Source: Cercis canadensis (taxonomy: Eukaryota; Streptophyta; Magnoliopsida; Fabales; Fabaceae). Taken from it: a stretch of DNA of 64,000 nt. Position numbers and translations under genes: made by a program. Below the pieces are notes generated by a model that searched no databases, was not told the origin of the DNA, and saw nothing but the letters and a program-made list of their open reading frames with translations. This document shows positions 46,437 through 60,174 of this stretch, one piece after another (within the stretch, counting starts at the first letter, position 1; every line of letters starts with the position of its first letter). The stretch is from positions 222,649-286,648 of the forward strand of contig QAOA01006077.1 in NCBI GenBank assembly GCA_003255065.1, given 5' to 3'.

Positions 46437-49400
46437 ATGGCAAAGCGAGGATACAAACTACGTATCCTTTTTTTTTTTTTTTTTTTTTTTTNNNNNNNNN
46501 NNNNNNNNNNNNNNNNNNNNNNNNNNNNNNNNNNNNNNNNNNNNNNNNNNNNNNNNNNNNNNNNNNNNNNNNNNNNNNNNNNNNNNNNNNNNNNNNNNNN
46601 NNNNNNNNNNNNNNNNNNNNNNNNNNNNNNNNNNNNNNNNNNNNNNNNNNNNNNNNNNNNNNNNNNNGGGGGGGGGGGGGGTGAGGTTGGACGTGGAATT
46701 GATGCTCCATTGGTTTCCTGAAAGAATGTGATGAAAATGGCGGAAGCTCTGGAGCAGATTGGAAATTATGGTGAACTAGTCAAATTCTAGGTCTTATTGT
46801 TCTAATTGATTGCTGGAAAATTTTTGCAGAAGCGATTTTTTTTGGCCATATGTTGCAGAAACGAATGAAAACTAAGTTGTAGTCTTGATTTCTCGATTGT
46901 TTTGTTGAGATATGATGAAGCATTTGATTCTTTTTTTTTTTTTTTTGGAAATTAGAAAAAGATTTTTAACGAAAGTTATGATTTTTAAGGTTACCTACCG
47001 TTCTTTTCCCTCCATTTTGCTTGTGTAGCTTGAGTAGCTGATTTTCTATTTATTCAGGTCCTGGTTTTTTCAATTTGGGTTAGCCTGTTTTTGACACTGA
47101 TACTTCTGTTGAGTATATAAATTAGTTCTTTTGATTATATGCTTTCCTGAGCTAATCAACTTAGAAGAATTTGTGGCCCATTCAGCCAGCGTCAATTGTC
47201 TAAATATTGGAAAGAAGGCGTGCCGTCTTTTTATTACAGGAGGGGAAGATCACAAGGTCAATCTATGGACGATTGGCAAACCAACTTCTTTAATGGTCAG
47301 TGTGATTTTTAATTTGATCGTTCCTGCATTGTTCATTAGGATATGGCTACTGCAGGATCATTAACTAGTAATGGAAGTTCTATTTCTGACGTGCACCATG
47401 TTGTGAATTATGTTTTTTATGTGAATGAAGAATGTGCTTTTAGTTCATTGACTCGTCCATGTTGTATTATTAAATGCTAAGTTTAAATTTGTACATAATC
47501 TGGCATGATACGACCAATACAGCAAGTAATGAGAAGCATGTAATGTTTCCTTGTGTAGTTTATATTCTATTGCCATTCATTATGAATCCATTTTTTTCTC
47601 CTTTCTCGCATTATAGGCACAAATTACAAACTTGGAAATTTCTACTCATATCATTATAATATATCATCTATACTTTCTTTTGATTGGATTGCTTTTGACA
47701 TGGAACTTTCTTTTGATGTATAACCATGACCTAATGATACAGTCTTTCTGTAAATATATGCAGAGCCTGTGTGGTCATACTAGTGCAGTTGAATCTTTGG
47801 CTTTTGATTCAGCGGAAGTGGTAGTGATTGCTGGAGCTTCGAATGGTGCAATAAAGCTTTGGGATTTGGAAGAAGCAAAGAGTAAGTTAATGTTTTTGAG
47901 AGTATTAAATTGTATACTACAGAAGTGAAAACTTGCTAAACATGAACTTAGACAATTATTTGATTCGAGAATTATGAGTTAGGCAGTCTACTTTGCATGC
48001 ATGACCTTATAAGGGAATCTAGGAGTAATAATTTAAATTCCAAGTCTCAATGCTGTTTTGATTTAAAACTTATCAATATGCTGCTAATGTGTTTGTTATT
48101 GTTCTTGAAGTATAGTGGTTCGTGCTCTTACTGGACACAGATCCAACTGTACTGCTGTTGAGTTTCATCCATTTGGCGAATTTTTTGCATCTGGCTCCTT
48201 GGATACTAATCTCAAAGTTTGGGATATCCGGAAAAAAGGATGCATTCATACATACAAGGGTCATAGCCAGGGCATCAGTACTATCAAATTCACTCCAGAT
48301 GGTCGCTGGGTAGTTTCTGGTGGCTTTGATAATGTTGTTAAGGTATTAGCATGTAAATTCATTTTGGTATGGCTTGCAATAATTTTTTACTTTTAGAATT
48401 ACCCTATCAGTGAACCCATGGATTTACCTCACCAATGTACAGGTCTGGGATCTAACAGCTGGAAAGCTCTTGCATGACTTCAAGTTCCATGAAGGACATA
48501 TTAGGTCCTTAGATTTCCATCCACTTGAGTTTCTTCTCGCTACAGGTGAGTTAGTGACCGATTGACTGCGACTCAATAACCTTGGAGCAGTTGGGTGGGC
48601 TAGATGCTTTGTCTGTGCCTTTATTGGGTAGTTCAATATAAGTAAACTCTTTTCCAGTAATATCAACTCTAGTGTAAAACTTCATCAAAAACTTGGGCAA
48701 CACTAGTTTCTATTATATGCTGCATCTTACATACTGGGAAGCAAGTGGGCATCAATACTTCAATTGGGGTTGCCTGGGATTTTTTGTCCATAACCCCTCA
48801 CCCGTGGTTATCCAAATCTAAACTATATTGAAAGGGTAAGAATTTCAATGGGCAGCAAATTTCAAATATGTTTCCATTGGCATATTTATCACCCCTTCAA
48901 GACAACGTGATGAACTTGAAAGCTGACGCAAGAGCACTTGTGCTTTTCTTTGTTCTCTTGAGCAAAAAGAAGATTTGAGATGTGATGGTGATGCAATTAT
49001 GTAGGACTTTGTCCTTATGGGAATTCAATTAAGGGCAGAGATCTAGATTTATCAGAAGTAAATTCCACCGTCTTTTGGTCCATTGCATTTGACTTTTTAG
49101 CTCTCATGGAATTTTGAGTCCTGTGAATCTCAGTTAAAAGCAGAGACCTACACATGTCTGTTATCCTGTCTTTCTATTGTGATTATTCTCACTAAAATGT
49201 CAAGACCCCCAGTATTTTGTTTACCACGATCACTATGCTTCCATCAGTGTGGTCAGTACTAATAATAGCATGTTTGCACCCAATTCCTCCCGGAAACAAT
49301 TCTAAGAGAAGCAACTCATAGTATTTGCCTTGGGGAGCAACCCCAAAGGGCCCAAACAAGCATTAGACCACCACCAACTGGAGTATTCACGATTACTTGC

Positions 49401-52400
49401 TTTGAATGGATCCATGATCCATCCAAATGGAACATCCTGTCTCCTCTAAAACACTCTTGCTTTATTTACATGTATAACTTCCCCCTTATAGCGCTGCTAG
49501 TCTTATGTTATTGAAATTCACAAATTCTTTTGCAGGTTCAGCAGACAGGACAGTGAAATTCTGGGATTTAGAAAGCTTTGAACTGATTGGATCTACCAGA
49601 CATGAGGTATCTAAAGTTTGCTGAATTTTTCCCTTCTTTTTGGAAGGTATCAATTATGTCCATTTATGTTACTAGTGCCCTGACACACATTGACATGCGT
49701 ATCAATCCGCTTTCATTAGTTTTTTTATGATTATTATTATTATCAATGAAGTGGTTGATGATAGTTTTGATTAGTTTAGACTGTTGAGTGAAATTAGAAA
49801 AAAGATTAATGTGTGAGAAAGTGGAGAGGAGAGGAGGGAAGTGATTGACCTATAGAAAGGAAGTTGCTTAAAAGTAGGATATTAGTATATACTAGTGCCT
49901 TGACATGCACGTTCAATCTGCTTTTTATTTTATTTAATGAGAAACACTTATAAGTGTGAAAGTAAAATGCGGAGTATGTGAGAGAGTGGAGAGAATAGAG
50001 AGAAAATAGAAAACATTAATAAAGTANACCTATAGAAAGGAAGTTGCTTAAAAGTAGGATATTAGTATAGACTAGTGCCTTGACATGCACGTTCAATCTG
50101 CTTTTTATTTTATTTAATGAGAAACACTTATAAGTGTGAAAGTAAAATGCGGAGTATGTGAGAGAGTGGAGAGAATAGAGAGAAAATAGAAAACATTAAT
50201 AAAGTAACTTATCCTTTCCTATTTTAAAGGAAAAATTGTTTAAAAATGGATAACTACTTCATAGTGGTTTCCTTCCCCCCCNCCCCCCCCCCCCACATTT
50301 AGTTACACAAAGACGTCATAAGTGGGTTCTGGAGTATATATTAGTATAGATACTTTGTGCTTTCATAACTGCCTCTTCTCAATTGGTGTTTTCTTGCAAC
50401 ACCTCTAGACCAGTTTTATACCGCCACTAACTTCTATAGAAACTCATTGATAGTTTGTAATGAGTCATAAATCATGACATTTTTAGCAAATTGTCATCAT
50501 GGTGCGCTTAGTTGTCAATGAGTGAAATTTTATTAACTAAAATAGTGTGATGTTAACATACTCATTGCCTTAATAGTTGTGTCACAATGTCCAGAAAAAA
50601 AAATTTATTGCATTGTGCATGAACTTTCTTATTTATGCTTTCTTTTAATTTGAACATGTACATTTACTCACCCCTACCATGCATATGTGCATGCACCAAA
50701 AGATATAAAGTAGTGAATTTAAAACAAATATAAAAAAAATGGCTCTAATTTATACTACTTCTCTGAATCATATTAATATGCCTTTTATCAGGCTACAGGG
50801 GTACGCTCAATGGCTTTTCATCCTGATGGAAGGACCCTGTTTGCTGGATTTGAGGATAGTTTGAAGGTACAGATTGTTGCAATCATGAGACTATATAATA
50901 ATCCAGTATTTGGAACAGAATAGATATATAATTTGTGATGCTGATATAATGTAGGTGCATTCGTGGGAGCCTGTTGTATGTCATGATGCTGTTGATATGG
51001 GATGGACAACACTTGGTGACCTCTGTATTCACGATGGGAAACTTTTGGGGTGCTCATACTATCGAAATTCTGTCGGAGTTTGGGTAGCAGATATATCGGT
51101 AGAATCCACTATCATAGTATCATTTAGACCAATTGTTCTCTCTGTCTATCAACTTGAAATATTATCCTTCTGTTAATAATTCTGTATGTAGTTCAAAGTA
51201 TGATTGTGAATTCATACTGGTATGGCTGCTCATGGCTGCTCATGGCTGTATGATGTTAATTTCTTGGTTCTGAATGCAATGCCATCATTTATGCAGTGCA
51301 CATGCCCATACTGAAAGTGTGGGGTTTTTGATACTTTTGGCATGTTGACCTAGCATCCAAATTAGTCTGTGAACAATGTTAAATAAATTTTGAGATACAT
51401 GTGATATTTTCCATACTAAATTCTTTTTTTATTACTTGAGCTATGATTCTGACTGTTAGTTATGTATCAGCATATTGAGCCATATGGTGCTGGCTTGGAA
51501 CCCATGAAAAATGAAGGTACAGAGCAGAAATTTAATATTCAGGGAAGTCAACTGGAGAAAGCAGAGGTTGATGTGGGACCAACTTCTGGGTTGCGCTGTA
51601 TGTCTCCTGACAGTGAGTCAAAAGATATCAAGAACATATATATTGTCTGTAAGTTCTTTTTTCTTGGTTGATTTGTTTGTCTGTTAATATGTTGAGACAT
51701 CCCAAGTGAAGAAAGACGTCTAACATTTTTGGTCCAAAAACTACTGACTGAATTTTTAAATCTTTTGCTTTTGGAAAATGCTATTTCTTTAGCTCATTTT
51801 AGGACTCCTGATTATTTTCTGGAAGTAACTCAAATTGGAATTTTAATTTACATGCAAGCATACACTAAACACTGATGAATGCAGATTGAGATGATATATA
51901 TGCCTCTGATTACTTTCCCAATTATGTATCTAATAAGAGACTCTTGTCTTCCATATATAGCTTCTGGTGGGAAACCTGTTGCTTTACAGAGATCTGATTC
52001 TTGTAATTCCCTAAAAGTGGACCTCCCAGAGGATTCCAAGGATATTTCTACTTTGGGAGCAGTAAAACAGAGTCCTGCAACAGGAGTTCGTGCAAAATCA
52101 AATGAACAAGCACTTAGAAAGTCTTTCATTGTACCAAATGTTGTACCACGTGACTTTCCTGATGGTAAGGACTCAGGAAAAACTGCAAAAGAAAGTATCA
52201 CCTTTTCAAGGACAAAACCTGGGATGTTACTCAGACCGGCTCATACTCGGAGAGCATCCACTGGCAGATTTGATATTGAGAAGTTTTCACCAGCTGTGGA
52301 TTCTGGAGCTTTTGGCAATACAACTAATAAATTAGAGACTGCAACAGATCCTAACTTCCAAATGAAGCTAGGATCTGAAAATGAAGTCAAAGAATCCTGT

Positions 52401-55400
52401 GAAGACAAACATCCTATCAATAGCGTTACAAAAAAGTTTGAAACAACAACTTTATCTTCTCACAAAGTCTTAGACCAAAAAAAATGTAAGTTCTTGCCAT
52501 TATTCCACTGAGCAGGTCTTATGCAAGTCATTACTGATTAAAGCTCCTCATATTGTTGTCTTGATTTCGTTTGTCTAATTTATTTTTCCACTTCAACTAT
52601 GTGAGTTTATTGCATTATTTGTATTTACACACTCTTCTGTCTGCTTAGTTATAGCATGGGTTAAATAGTTTGCTGACATCATTGTCCTGAAGTAGTTGAC
52701 TCATTTTGGTTCATAACTGGTTTTCACTATGATTCCAGCCTACATTGTTAGTTGTTGCCACTTGCGAACTAAACTTTCTCAAATAAGCTTAAGTTCTAAT
52801 GATGTTTTATTTCTTCTTTTCCCTTATTCATATCTGAATACTTTCATTTGGACCTTGCTTGTTAAATCTGCAAATATGTTACTAAAATTCTAAATTGTGA
52901 AGTAGACCTCTTGTGGCTGGGTTCAATCTTCTGATGAGATGTAGTGAAAAGACTGTAGGAAAACACTCTCGAAAGATAAGGTCTTGTTAATGGTGTGAAT
53001 AAGTAGAGATTCTTTCAAGTAAGTTGTTGAGATTTTGGTTCTGTTTTAGGAAAGGAGTTGAGCTAGTACTTGAATTTTGAACTTGTAAACTAAAGAGCTT
53101 TGTATTTATTAGATAATATACTGTTTATTAATTAGTTAGGGACATGTCTGCATGTATGAACTGTGACCAATAGGTGTGTATCATAAGACATGCAGGATGT
53201 GTCTTGACCCACCCTTCACCCCCTAAGCTATTTTTGACTTGTTTTAGTTAGCAATAAATTTTAGCTTATAAAATCAAGCAGATAACAACTTTTGGTTTGA
53301 TAATGTATTTTCACATAGTCATTCAAATGTGCCAAAAGATTTCAATAAGTACTTGTGACATCACATAAGGGCTTGTAAACCGAACTTAAGGCCAATCAAA
53401 TGNAAGAGCTTTGTATTTATTAGATAATATACTGTTTATTAATTAGTTAGGGACATGTGTGCATGTATGAACTATGACCAATAGGTGTGTATCATAAGAC
53501 ATGCAGGATGTGTCTTGACCCACCCTTCACCCCTTAAGCTATTTTTGACTTGTTTTAGTTAGCAATAAATTTTAGCTTATAAAATCAAGCAGATAACAAC
53601 TTTTGGTTTGATAATGTATTTTCACATAGTCATTCAAATGTGCCAAAAGATTTCAATAAGTACTTGTGACATCACATAAGGGCTTGTAAACCGAACTTAA
53701 GGCCAATCAAATGGGGCCTACGTAAAATGCACAGATTCCAACATTTATACTTTGGTTGATTATTTGTGATTTTAGTTTTCACTTTGAAGTGATTTTTTCA
53801 TTATATTTCAGGTGATCAATCCTCCCCTTGCAATGAAGAGACTAGTCCAGTTAAATATGTGAATGGAGGTATGCCATCCCTCACAAATGTAGTAGCATTA
53901 AGTATAATAACCACTGAAACTGACATTTTTTTAAAAAATTCTGCTTCTGGCAGTCGCTGTTGTACAAGGAAGGACTCGGTCTCTGGTTGAGAGGTTTGAA
54001 AGAAGGGAAAAAGTTCACATCAACGAAGATCAAAATAATGCTTCCCTTGCCTCAATAGATGAAAGAAGGGAAATAAATCATATCAATGAAAATCAAACTA
54101 ATGCGTCTCCTGCCATAATATATGAAAGGAGGCAAAGAAATCATATCAATGAAAATCAATCTAATGCACCCCCCATCTGGACATGTGAAAGGAGGGAAAG
54201 AAATTACAGCAATGAAGATCAAAATAATGGATCCCCCACTATGATATACGAAAGGAGAGAAAGAATCCACATCAATGAAGATCGAACTAATGCATCCCCC
54301 ATGCCCACTACGGTATCTGAAACTGATCAATCGCCCACTATCCTGGTAAAATGCTAGCTCTGCAATAAGGAAGCTTTATAGTATTATTGATGCCAGCACC
54401 TCCATTAAAGCTTGTAATTTTTTGAGAAAAGCTTGATTTTGATAATGCAGGTCCCAATTTATAAGCATGCATCTCTCAAATTGTGATTGTTGAAGTGTGT
54501 CAGGCTTGATATACATATTTGTTGCTTGTTGCCTGTCACTTTCAAGTTTTGGAAATATGTATTTTAACATGGTATTAGGAAAATCTCTATTTTGTTCTTT
54601 CTGGTGTGGTGTCCTAGTTCTTCTTATGCATTTACTATTGGCTTTCTTCTTGCTTTAGTTCATTTTAGTTCTCTTCGTGAACCTCTGCCTGATGTCCTTC
54701 TAATCCTGGGATTGCTTATCCATTATAATTTCTCTTCCATTTTTATCTTCTTGGGAATTAGGTTTTCCTTCTCACTTATAAGTATGAAATAGTAAACAAT
54801 GAAATATCCTATTTGTATACATTGTTTCATTTGGTTACTTAAACTAAGTCAAATTTATCCTGTTGTATAATATTGTCAGAACGTTGAACCTCAAATTTCT
54901 GGAAGGGATTCAAACTCTTCAAATGAAGAAGAAATCATTGAATGTCTGATGCAAACTCATGATGCAACTTTAAGTACTCTCCGCTCACGTTTGACAAAAT
55001 TACAGGTAATTTCAGCTAGTCATTTATATGAATATTATTTATTCACATACTAGGTCTCTCTTAATTATATAGTGTTTGTTCCAGATTTCCAGTCTTTATT
55101 AATCTTAGCCACGAAACTAACATTTTTGACAATATGCAGATGTGTAGAGGGTCATCTTTATTTTTGTATTAATTTTTCTTAAAAAGAAAATTTCAAGTCT
55201 CTGAGTGGTTCTAATGTGCACTTGCAGGTTGTGCGGCATTTTTGGGAGCGGGGTGACATTAAAGGTGCCATCAACGCTTTGAGAAAGCTGCCAGATCAAT
55301 CTGTGGGTTTTCTTTCAAATGTCTCTGTGTTACTTTTTTACTTGTTCTGTGTTATATACCTATGTGCTTTAATGCAGGTGCAAGCAGATGTGATCAGCGT

Positions 55401-56790
55401 TCTTGTGGAGAAGATGGAGATTCTCACCTTAGATTTATTTTCTTCCTTGCTTCCCGTGCTTACTGGCTTGCTCGATAGCAAGATAGAAAGGTAAGTCATC
55501 ATAAATATGGTGGCAGGAAAACTCATCATGCTTGTAGTTAAAATATGTTGGACTTGTTATTTGACCCCATCTTAGCATTGGCTTTTTTATATGTGGGCCT
55601 TGATCCCACAACAGGAGCATGATATCTGATCTTTATTACAAATATATTATATGGTCGATAATAGTTTCGTGTAAAACCTCAACAAATAAATAAATAGGGA
55701 AGCTTCTCTTACTTTAAATGTTACAGTAACATTATTCTCCAGCAAGCTACTAACTAATATGTGTGCTTCCACTTAAATCCAATCAAGTTAAACCTTTATT
55801 TTTCTCTTTTTTTGCTACTTTACAATTTGGGGATGGGAGGAATGGTATCGAACAGGGGTCCCTCTCCTTATTGGGGGTCTGATCACCGAGGCTACAGCCT
55901 GGATTTTCTGAAAAATAGAAGATATGGTTTGCCAATGTCCTTACAATATGTTAGACCAAGGGCAAGTTGTCTATCTCCTTATGATGGCCTTTGCACTTTG
56001 CAGTAAAAATGACAAAGTAGTTCTGATAGATTGACTCTGTTTTGATTGTGCAGACATGTAAAGGTGTCATTGGATTTGCTAATAAAGCTTGTAGCAGTTT
56101 TTGGTCCTACAATACACTCAACCACTTCAGCACCTCCCTCCGTTGGGGTTGATCTGCATAGAGAGCAAAGGTATGCCTCCATCTTCGTTTACATATGCTT
56201 ATCAGTGTCTCATATGATTAGTTTTGCATAACACTAATTTGGTGAGATCTTCTTATATGAAATCTTGAACAGGCGGGAATGCTGCAATCAGTGCTTTATG
56301 CAACTGCAGAAGATCCAAAAGATTCTTCCAATACTAATAAGGTAATCAATGCAGTCTTTAGTGTTTCTAGCATATATGTACATGAAGAGCAATGCTGCTG
56401 ACTGATAATTTCATTATGGAAAATGAAGTGGTTGCCTGTGTCTATTTGGTAATTCACAATCTGGAACATGTCCTTTGTGGTAAAAAATCATATAACTTGG
56501 AAAATGGAATTTGTAAGTTGGAAAAGGTAAGCAGTCTAACTATATATCCATATGGTAAGAGTTTCAGGATGTCATCAACCTGTAATTTATGGCCTCTGAC
56601 TAAATCAAGTAAAATGATGCTTAGTTATTATTTAAATATCATGTACCTCCTTCTATAACATCCATTTACATCTAGACATAGCAACCAACATTCACAGCAT
56701 TTTCTCTTTTTCCCCAATTTTTGCTGCAGGAGTGGTGGTATATTGGCCAGGTCTGCCCTAGAGTTAAATCTAGTTCTACAACAATCATAA
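46437..56790 (+). CDS. KTN80: Katanin p80 WD40-repeat subunit B1 (18 exons, 868 aa)
   Basis: Exons: 46437..46461, 47165..47295, 47764..47881, 48116..48342, 48443..48545, 49536..49606, 50792..50866, 50955..51098, 51471..51648, 51961..52485, 53812..53868, 53954..54345, 54880..55005, 55228..55302, 55378..55490, 56054..56170, 56273..56341, 56730..56790. All junctions are GT-AG and phases agree. The protein starts MAKRGYKLQEFVAHS. Residues 9 to about 298 form the WD40 propeller (GGEDHKVNLW, GASNGAIKLWDLEE, GSLDTNLKVWDIRKKG, VVSGGFDNVVKVWD, GSADRTVKFWDLE). A disordered linker follows with SLVERFERREK and five 21-residue repeats (567-671). The C-terminal con80 domain (about 683-868: ALRKLPDQS, GGILARSALELNLVL) binds the p60 ATPase. 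The complex severs microtubules. Exon 1 has only 25 coding bases and is followed by the assembly gap in intron 1. I infer the symbol from homology. Confidence 0.95.
46492..46667. other. Assembly gap in katanin intron 1
   Basis: A run of 176 N bases is bounded by a poly-T tract on the left and a poly-G run on the right. Its edges look like sequencing failure in homopolymers. No coding sequence of the model is lost because exon 1 ends 30 bases earlier. Confidence 0.95.
49848..50206 (+). repeat. Adjacent 179-bp duplication around a single N (probable assembly join)
   Basis: Copies at 49848-50026 and 50028-50206 differ at one base (tatatact versus tatagact) and are separated by one N at 50027. 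It lies in katanin intron 6. A real tandem duplication would not be expected to have an N exactly at the junction, so two overlapping contig ends or two haplotypes are the likely cause. Confidence 0.85.
53093..53713 (+). repeat. Adjacent 310-bp duplication around a single N (probable haplotype join)
   Basis: Copies at 53093-53402 and 53404-53713 flank an N at 53403. They differ at three bases by eye (tctgc/tgtgc, actgtgacc/actatgacc, cccctaag/ccttaag), about 1 percent, consistent with two alleles retained in the assembly. The block lies in katanin intron 10. Confidence 0.85.
53998..54312 (+). repeat. Five in-frame 63-bp (21-residue) repeats within katanin exon 12
   Basis: Units start at 53998, 54061, 54124, 54187 and 54250, all exactly 63 bases, all open and in the same frame. 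Each encodes ERR(E/Q), then a variable pair, then HIN/YSN, E(D/N)Q or E-D-R, and a region rich in Asn, Ala, Ser and Pro. Copies differ at a substantial fraction of positions, so the array is not brand new. It lies in the linker between the WD40 and con80 domains. Confidence 0.95.
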
Positions 56791-56799
56791 CTCAAGATG

Positions 56800-59060
56800 C
56801 CACCAGATGAACTTCAGCCATGTGAATGAGTGAATTGGCTCATTGCACTCTGAAGCAGTATTATATAGAAAACATGAAGCCTTCATGTTGGCTTATCGTT
56901 AGCACAGCCAACAATTTTGTCTTCGATGATTTGCACTATTAGCTGTCATCTTCGGCTTTGTTCATGGCAGAGCATTATAACAGTGAGATTTTTGTTGGAA
57001 AGTTGGATACAACATTTTCCTTCGTCGCCCGAAGGTGGAAGTAGCCAACTGCTGATCTTGATCTTGGGCTTGTTATTCTAACTCAAGTTCATTGATCTCG
57101 GCTATTGTTTGTATGTATTTCTTTTTCTTCCATTAATTTGTTCCTGCTGTGGTTCTTTCTGACCCCTGAATGTTCACCTTGGTCACCTAGGGCCACAGCT
57201 TATACCCAACCTGCTAAATATATTAGTCAGCTGTATGTAGTAGTCTCGCAAATTTGTATGTATATCGCATTTTTTGATTAGTTAATGAAATGGATCATTA
57301 ATTTCTTTTGATCAAACTTATTTTGTGTAGCAGCTTCTATTTGTTGCTAAAGTACTGTCATGTTAAAACTGGAATGAATATTGGATGGTGATCAATACCT
57401 ACATATTTGACATGCAATGCGCAATATCAATGTGTTGTTAAAGATTCTCTCTATTTGCACAATATTTAGGTGCACACTTGCAGAAATGGGATCCTAGCTA
57501 AACTTTTTTCTGAGAACTCAGATGGTGCATGCTAGTGCACCCCAGTGTGCATGCTAAACCCTAATTTGTTTATATGATTAGATAACTTGAATTCCTATCA
57601 CCGAGGTGAAACTTTTGAAATTCTAGCTGCATAATATTGCATTGAACAGGCAAACTAGTAAGTGTATGATTTAGTAGTGAAAGAGTCAGATAGTTATAAG
57701 AAGTTTGAGGTTAAGTGAAGTCAAAATACCATATGACTGCTATAAGAAAACGAATTGCTACTGCTGAAGTTGAAGTCCAAAAGAAGCAAGGTGCATTCTT
57801 GGGTGTGGAAGTCATTTGTTATGAGCATTATGTTTTGTCTTTATGATGTGCAACTATGTTGATAAGTATGACTACGTGGTTTCCTAGTATAATCGTGGAT
57901 GTTGGAGAATAAAGCCAAGCAAATGAGCTTTATTTTGGCCCTTGACTATTTTTTGATAGTGTTTGACAATTGATTTCATGGTCAACTCTGCTCCTAATGT
58001 TCTTGTCATGAGAAAAAGAAAGGGTAAACAATGTTTTTTCCAGGTCCCATTGGCCATTGGAGCAGTGTAGACTACAATGGGATGATGCATAATTTGTGGG
58101 GCACTGTGTGATTGACATATGGCATGAGAACTACCACGTGGCTAAATGTCATTTCCTACATTTTTGCTGGTGTAATATTACTGGTGTGTATTTTATGCCA
58201 CAATTTGAGAGGAAGAAACAGGTCGTCAAGGTATAATCTCCCTTATGAAAGCCTTCCTCTATGTTAATCAATCTGTGTATCACCCATTGATGTTTTCTTA
58301 ATCTCATGGTTATATGAAGTAACATGATTTAGTTGATGTTCAATGTCAGGTGTTAATGTCGTTCTTTTCTTGTGTCCAACCAAGTTGTCATGAACAAAGA
58401 ACTTTGATGTCTCAATCATCAACTGTTTAAAAAATAAGATATCTGGCTTTTTATAGCACAATTGAAAAAAAAAAAATGCAACAATTAAAAAGGTTAAAAA
58501 ACAATACTAGTTTCATAAAAAAAAATTATGTATTAGGTATTTAAACATATTTGTTGCTATGAAAACATATGAAATGTATTAGGTATTAGGAATTATATTT
58601 TTATGTAATAAAAAGAAATTGAGGATTCTATGATATTATATGAGTATGCTATACCACACTGACATAAGACTAAGGCTACACTATCTNCTGACATAAGAGT
58701 AAGGCTACACTACCTAGACTTTTCTAAAAATATAAGAGTATTGTTTTTCAGCCAAATAAGTGTCACCAAGTGCAAAAGGGGAAAAAAAAAGTATCACCCA
58801 ATAAAGACATGAAAATCCCTTATCCACACTATTAAATTCTCATATGATGACATAATTTTCAAAGAGACGCCGAAATGATTAAATATTTGATATTTTATTA
58901 TATAGATTTTGTGTTCAAATCCCATTAAAAATGGATGTGGTGAAATTTTGAGAAGAAATAGACACAAATATACATAAATGTACAGGAGAGAAAATTAAAA
59001 TGAATGTAGATTGATCATGAAACTAACCAATACAGATATATTCTAGAAATTTTAAAAATA
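56800..59060. other. Katanin 3' flank and intergenic DNA
   Basis: The first few hundred bases are the katanin 3' UTR. Beyond about 57300 I see no supported gene. An N at 58687 is flanked by a short repeated phrase (ctgacataagactaaggcta), another likely join. At about 58621 there is a partial copy of the AT-rich repeat seen at 12839 and 40470. A tRNA-like segment near 58900-58930 (gtgttcaaatccca) may be a SINE remnant. Confidence 0.45.
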
Positions 59061-59064
59061 AGCA

Positions 59065-59385
59065 TTACTTACATAACACAGTAACACTACTCTTTTATTC
59101 TACCTCTAGATTTTCTATAGTGCAAACATGATTTCACTCGGATATTAATGTAGTTGAATGCTTGAATGTAGTTCAGATGGAGATGGGGACAAGAATGGTT
59201 GACTGAAACAGACATTCTACTATGTTACTTACATAACACAGTAACACTACTCTTTTATTCTACCCTCTAGATTTTCTATAGTACAAACATGATTTCACTC
59301 GGATATTAATGTAGTTGAATACTTGAATGTAGTTCAGATGGAGATGGGGACAAGAATGGTTGACTGAAACAGACATTCTACTATG
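59065..59385 (+). repeat. Tandem duplication of about 160 bp
   Basis: A 160-base unit (59065-59224) is followed directly by a 161-base copy (59225-59385). The copies differ at three positions (one extra C in taccctctag, g/a in gtgcaaac, g/a in gaatgctt). There is no N at the junction, so a real tandem duplication is plausible, although a haplotype join cannot be excluded. Confidence 0.85.
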
Positions 59386-60174
59386 TTATGTTGCTTCAAG
59401 GAAAATGTTAATGAATGCTCCAAGAACTTCCTCTTCAATAATCTAGTAGGGAAAAGTCAGGGTCAATGATAGTGTAAACATCACATTCAAGTTTCACATA
59501 TAGTGGCCATAATCTTAATTAATACTAATAACCAACAAATTAAAATGCAGGTATTTAAGTCATATTCTTTGTTGAAACAGATTTTACATGTGATCGAAAA
59601 TACTATTAACTTCTAAGAAACTTTCAATATGTTCAAAGAAAAAAAACCAAAAAAAAAAAAAGGAAAGAAAAACTCAATCTCTAAGCATATTACCATATGA
59701 GGGTTGGTTTGGAATTCTCCAAGCACCTACAATTTGGCTAAGTCCCACCTTGTTCTTTCTTCTTTTTGTTTTATTCTTTTGGTGCTAGTAAGATGTAAAG
59801 TAGGGACAATAAGGAGAGTTACCTTCTCATGCTCCATTTTGGGAATAGGAATAGTATGATTTTCAAATGAAAAGTGCTGGTTTAGTAACTCAAATTTATG
59901 TTGCAGACCCCATCCTTGGAATGTATTCAAGGATTAAGAATCTTCTCTAGCTGTGCTCAGCCAAGACATGATATAGACTTTAACGAAGACTTATAGTGAT
60001 ACTTACACATTGTCTACCAAAGGAAGATTGTTCGCAATGAGATTTGAACCTAGGTCTTATAAGTGAAGTAATTTAATCTTTACCAGCTAAATATATATAT
60101 ATATATCATTTTTTTTTCATTTAATAAATACTTGTAACTTGGAATTTTCAAATTTATTTTACTAAACTTTATTA

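Noticed and set aside
46291-46731. Open frames running through the N gap
   Set aside because: They exist only because N is treated as open; the katanin exon ends at 46461.
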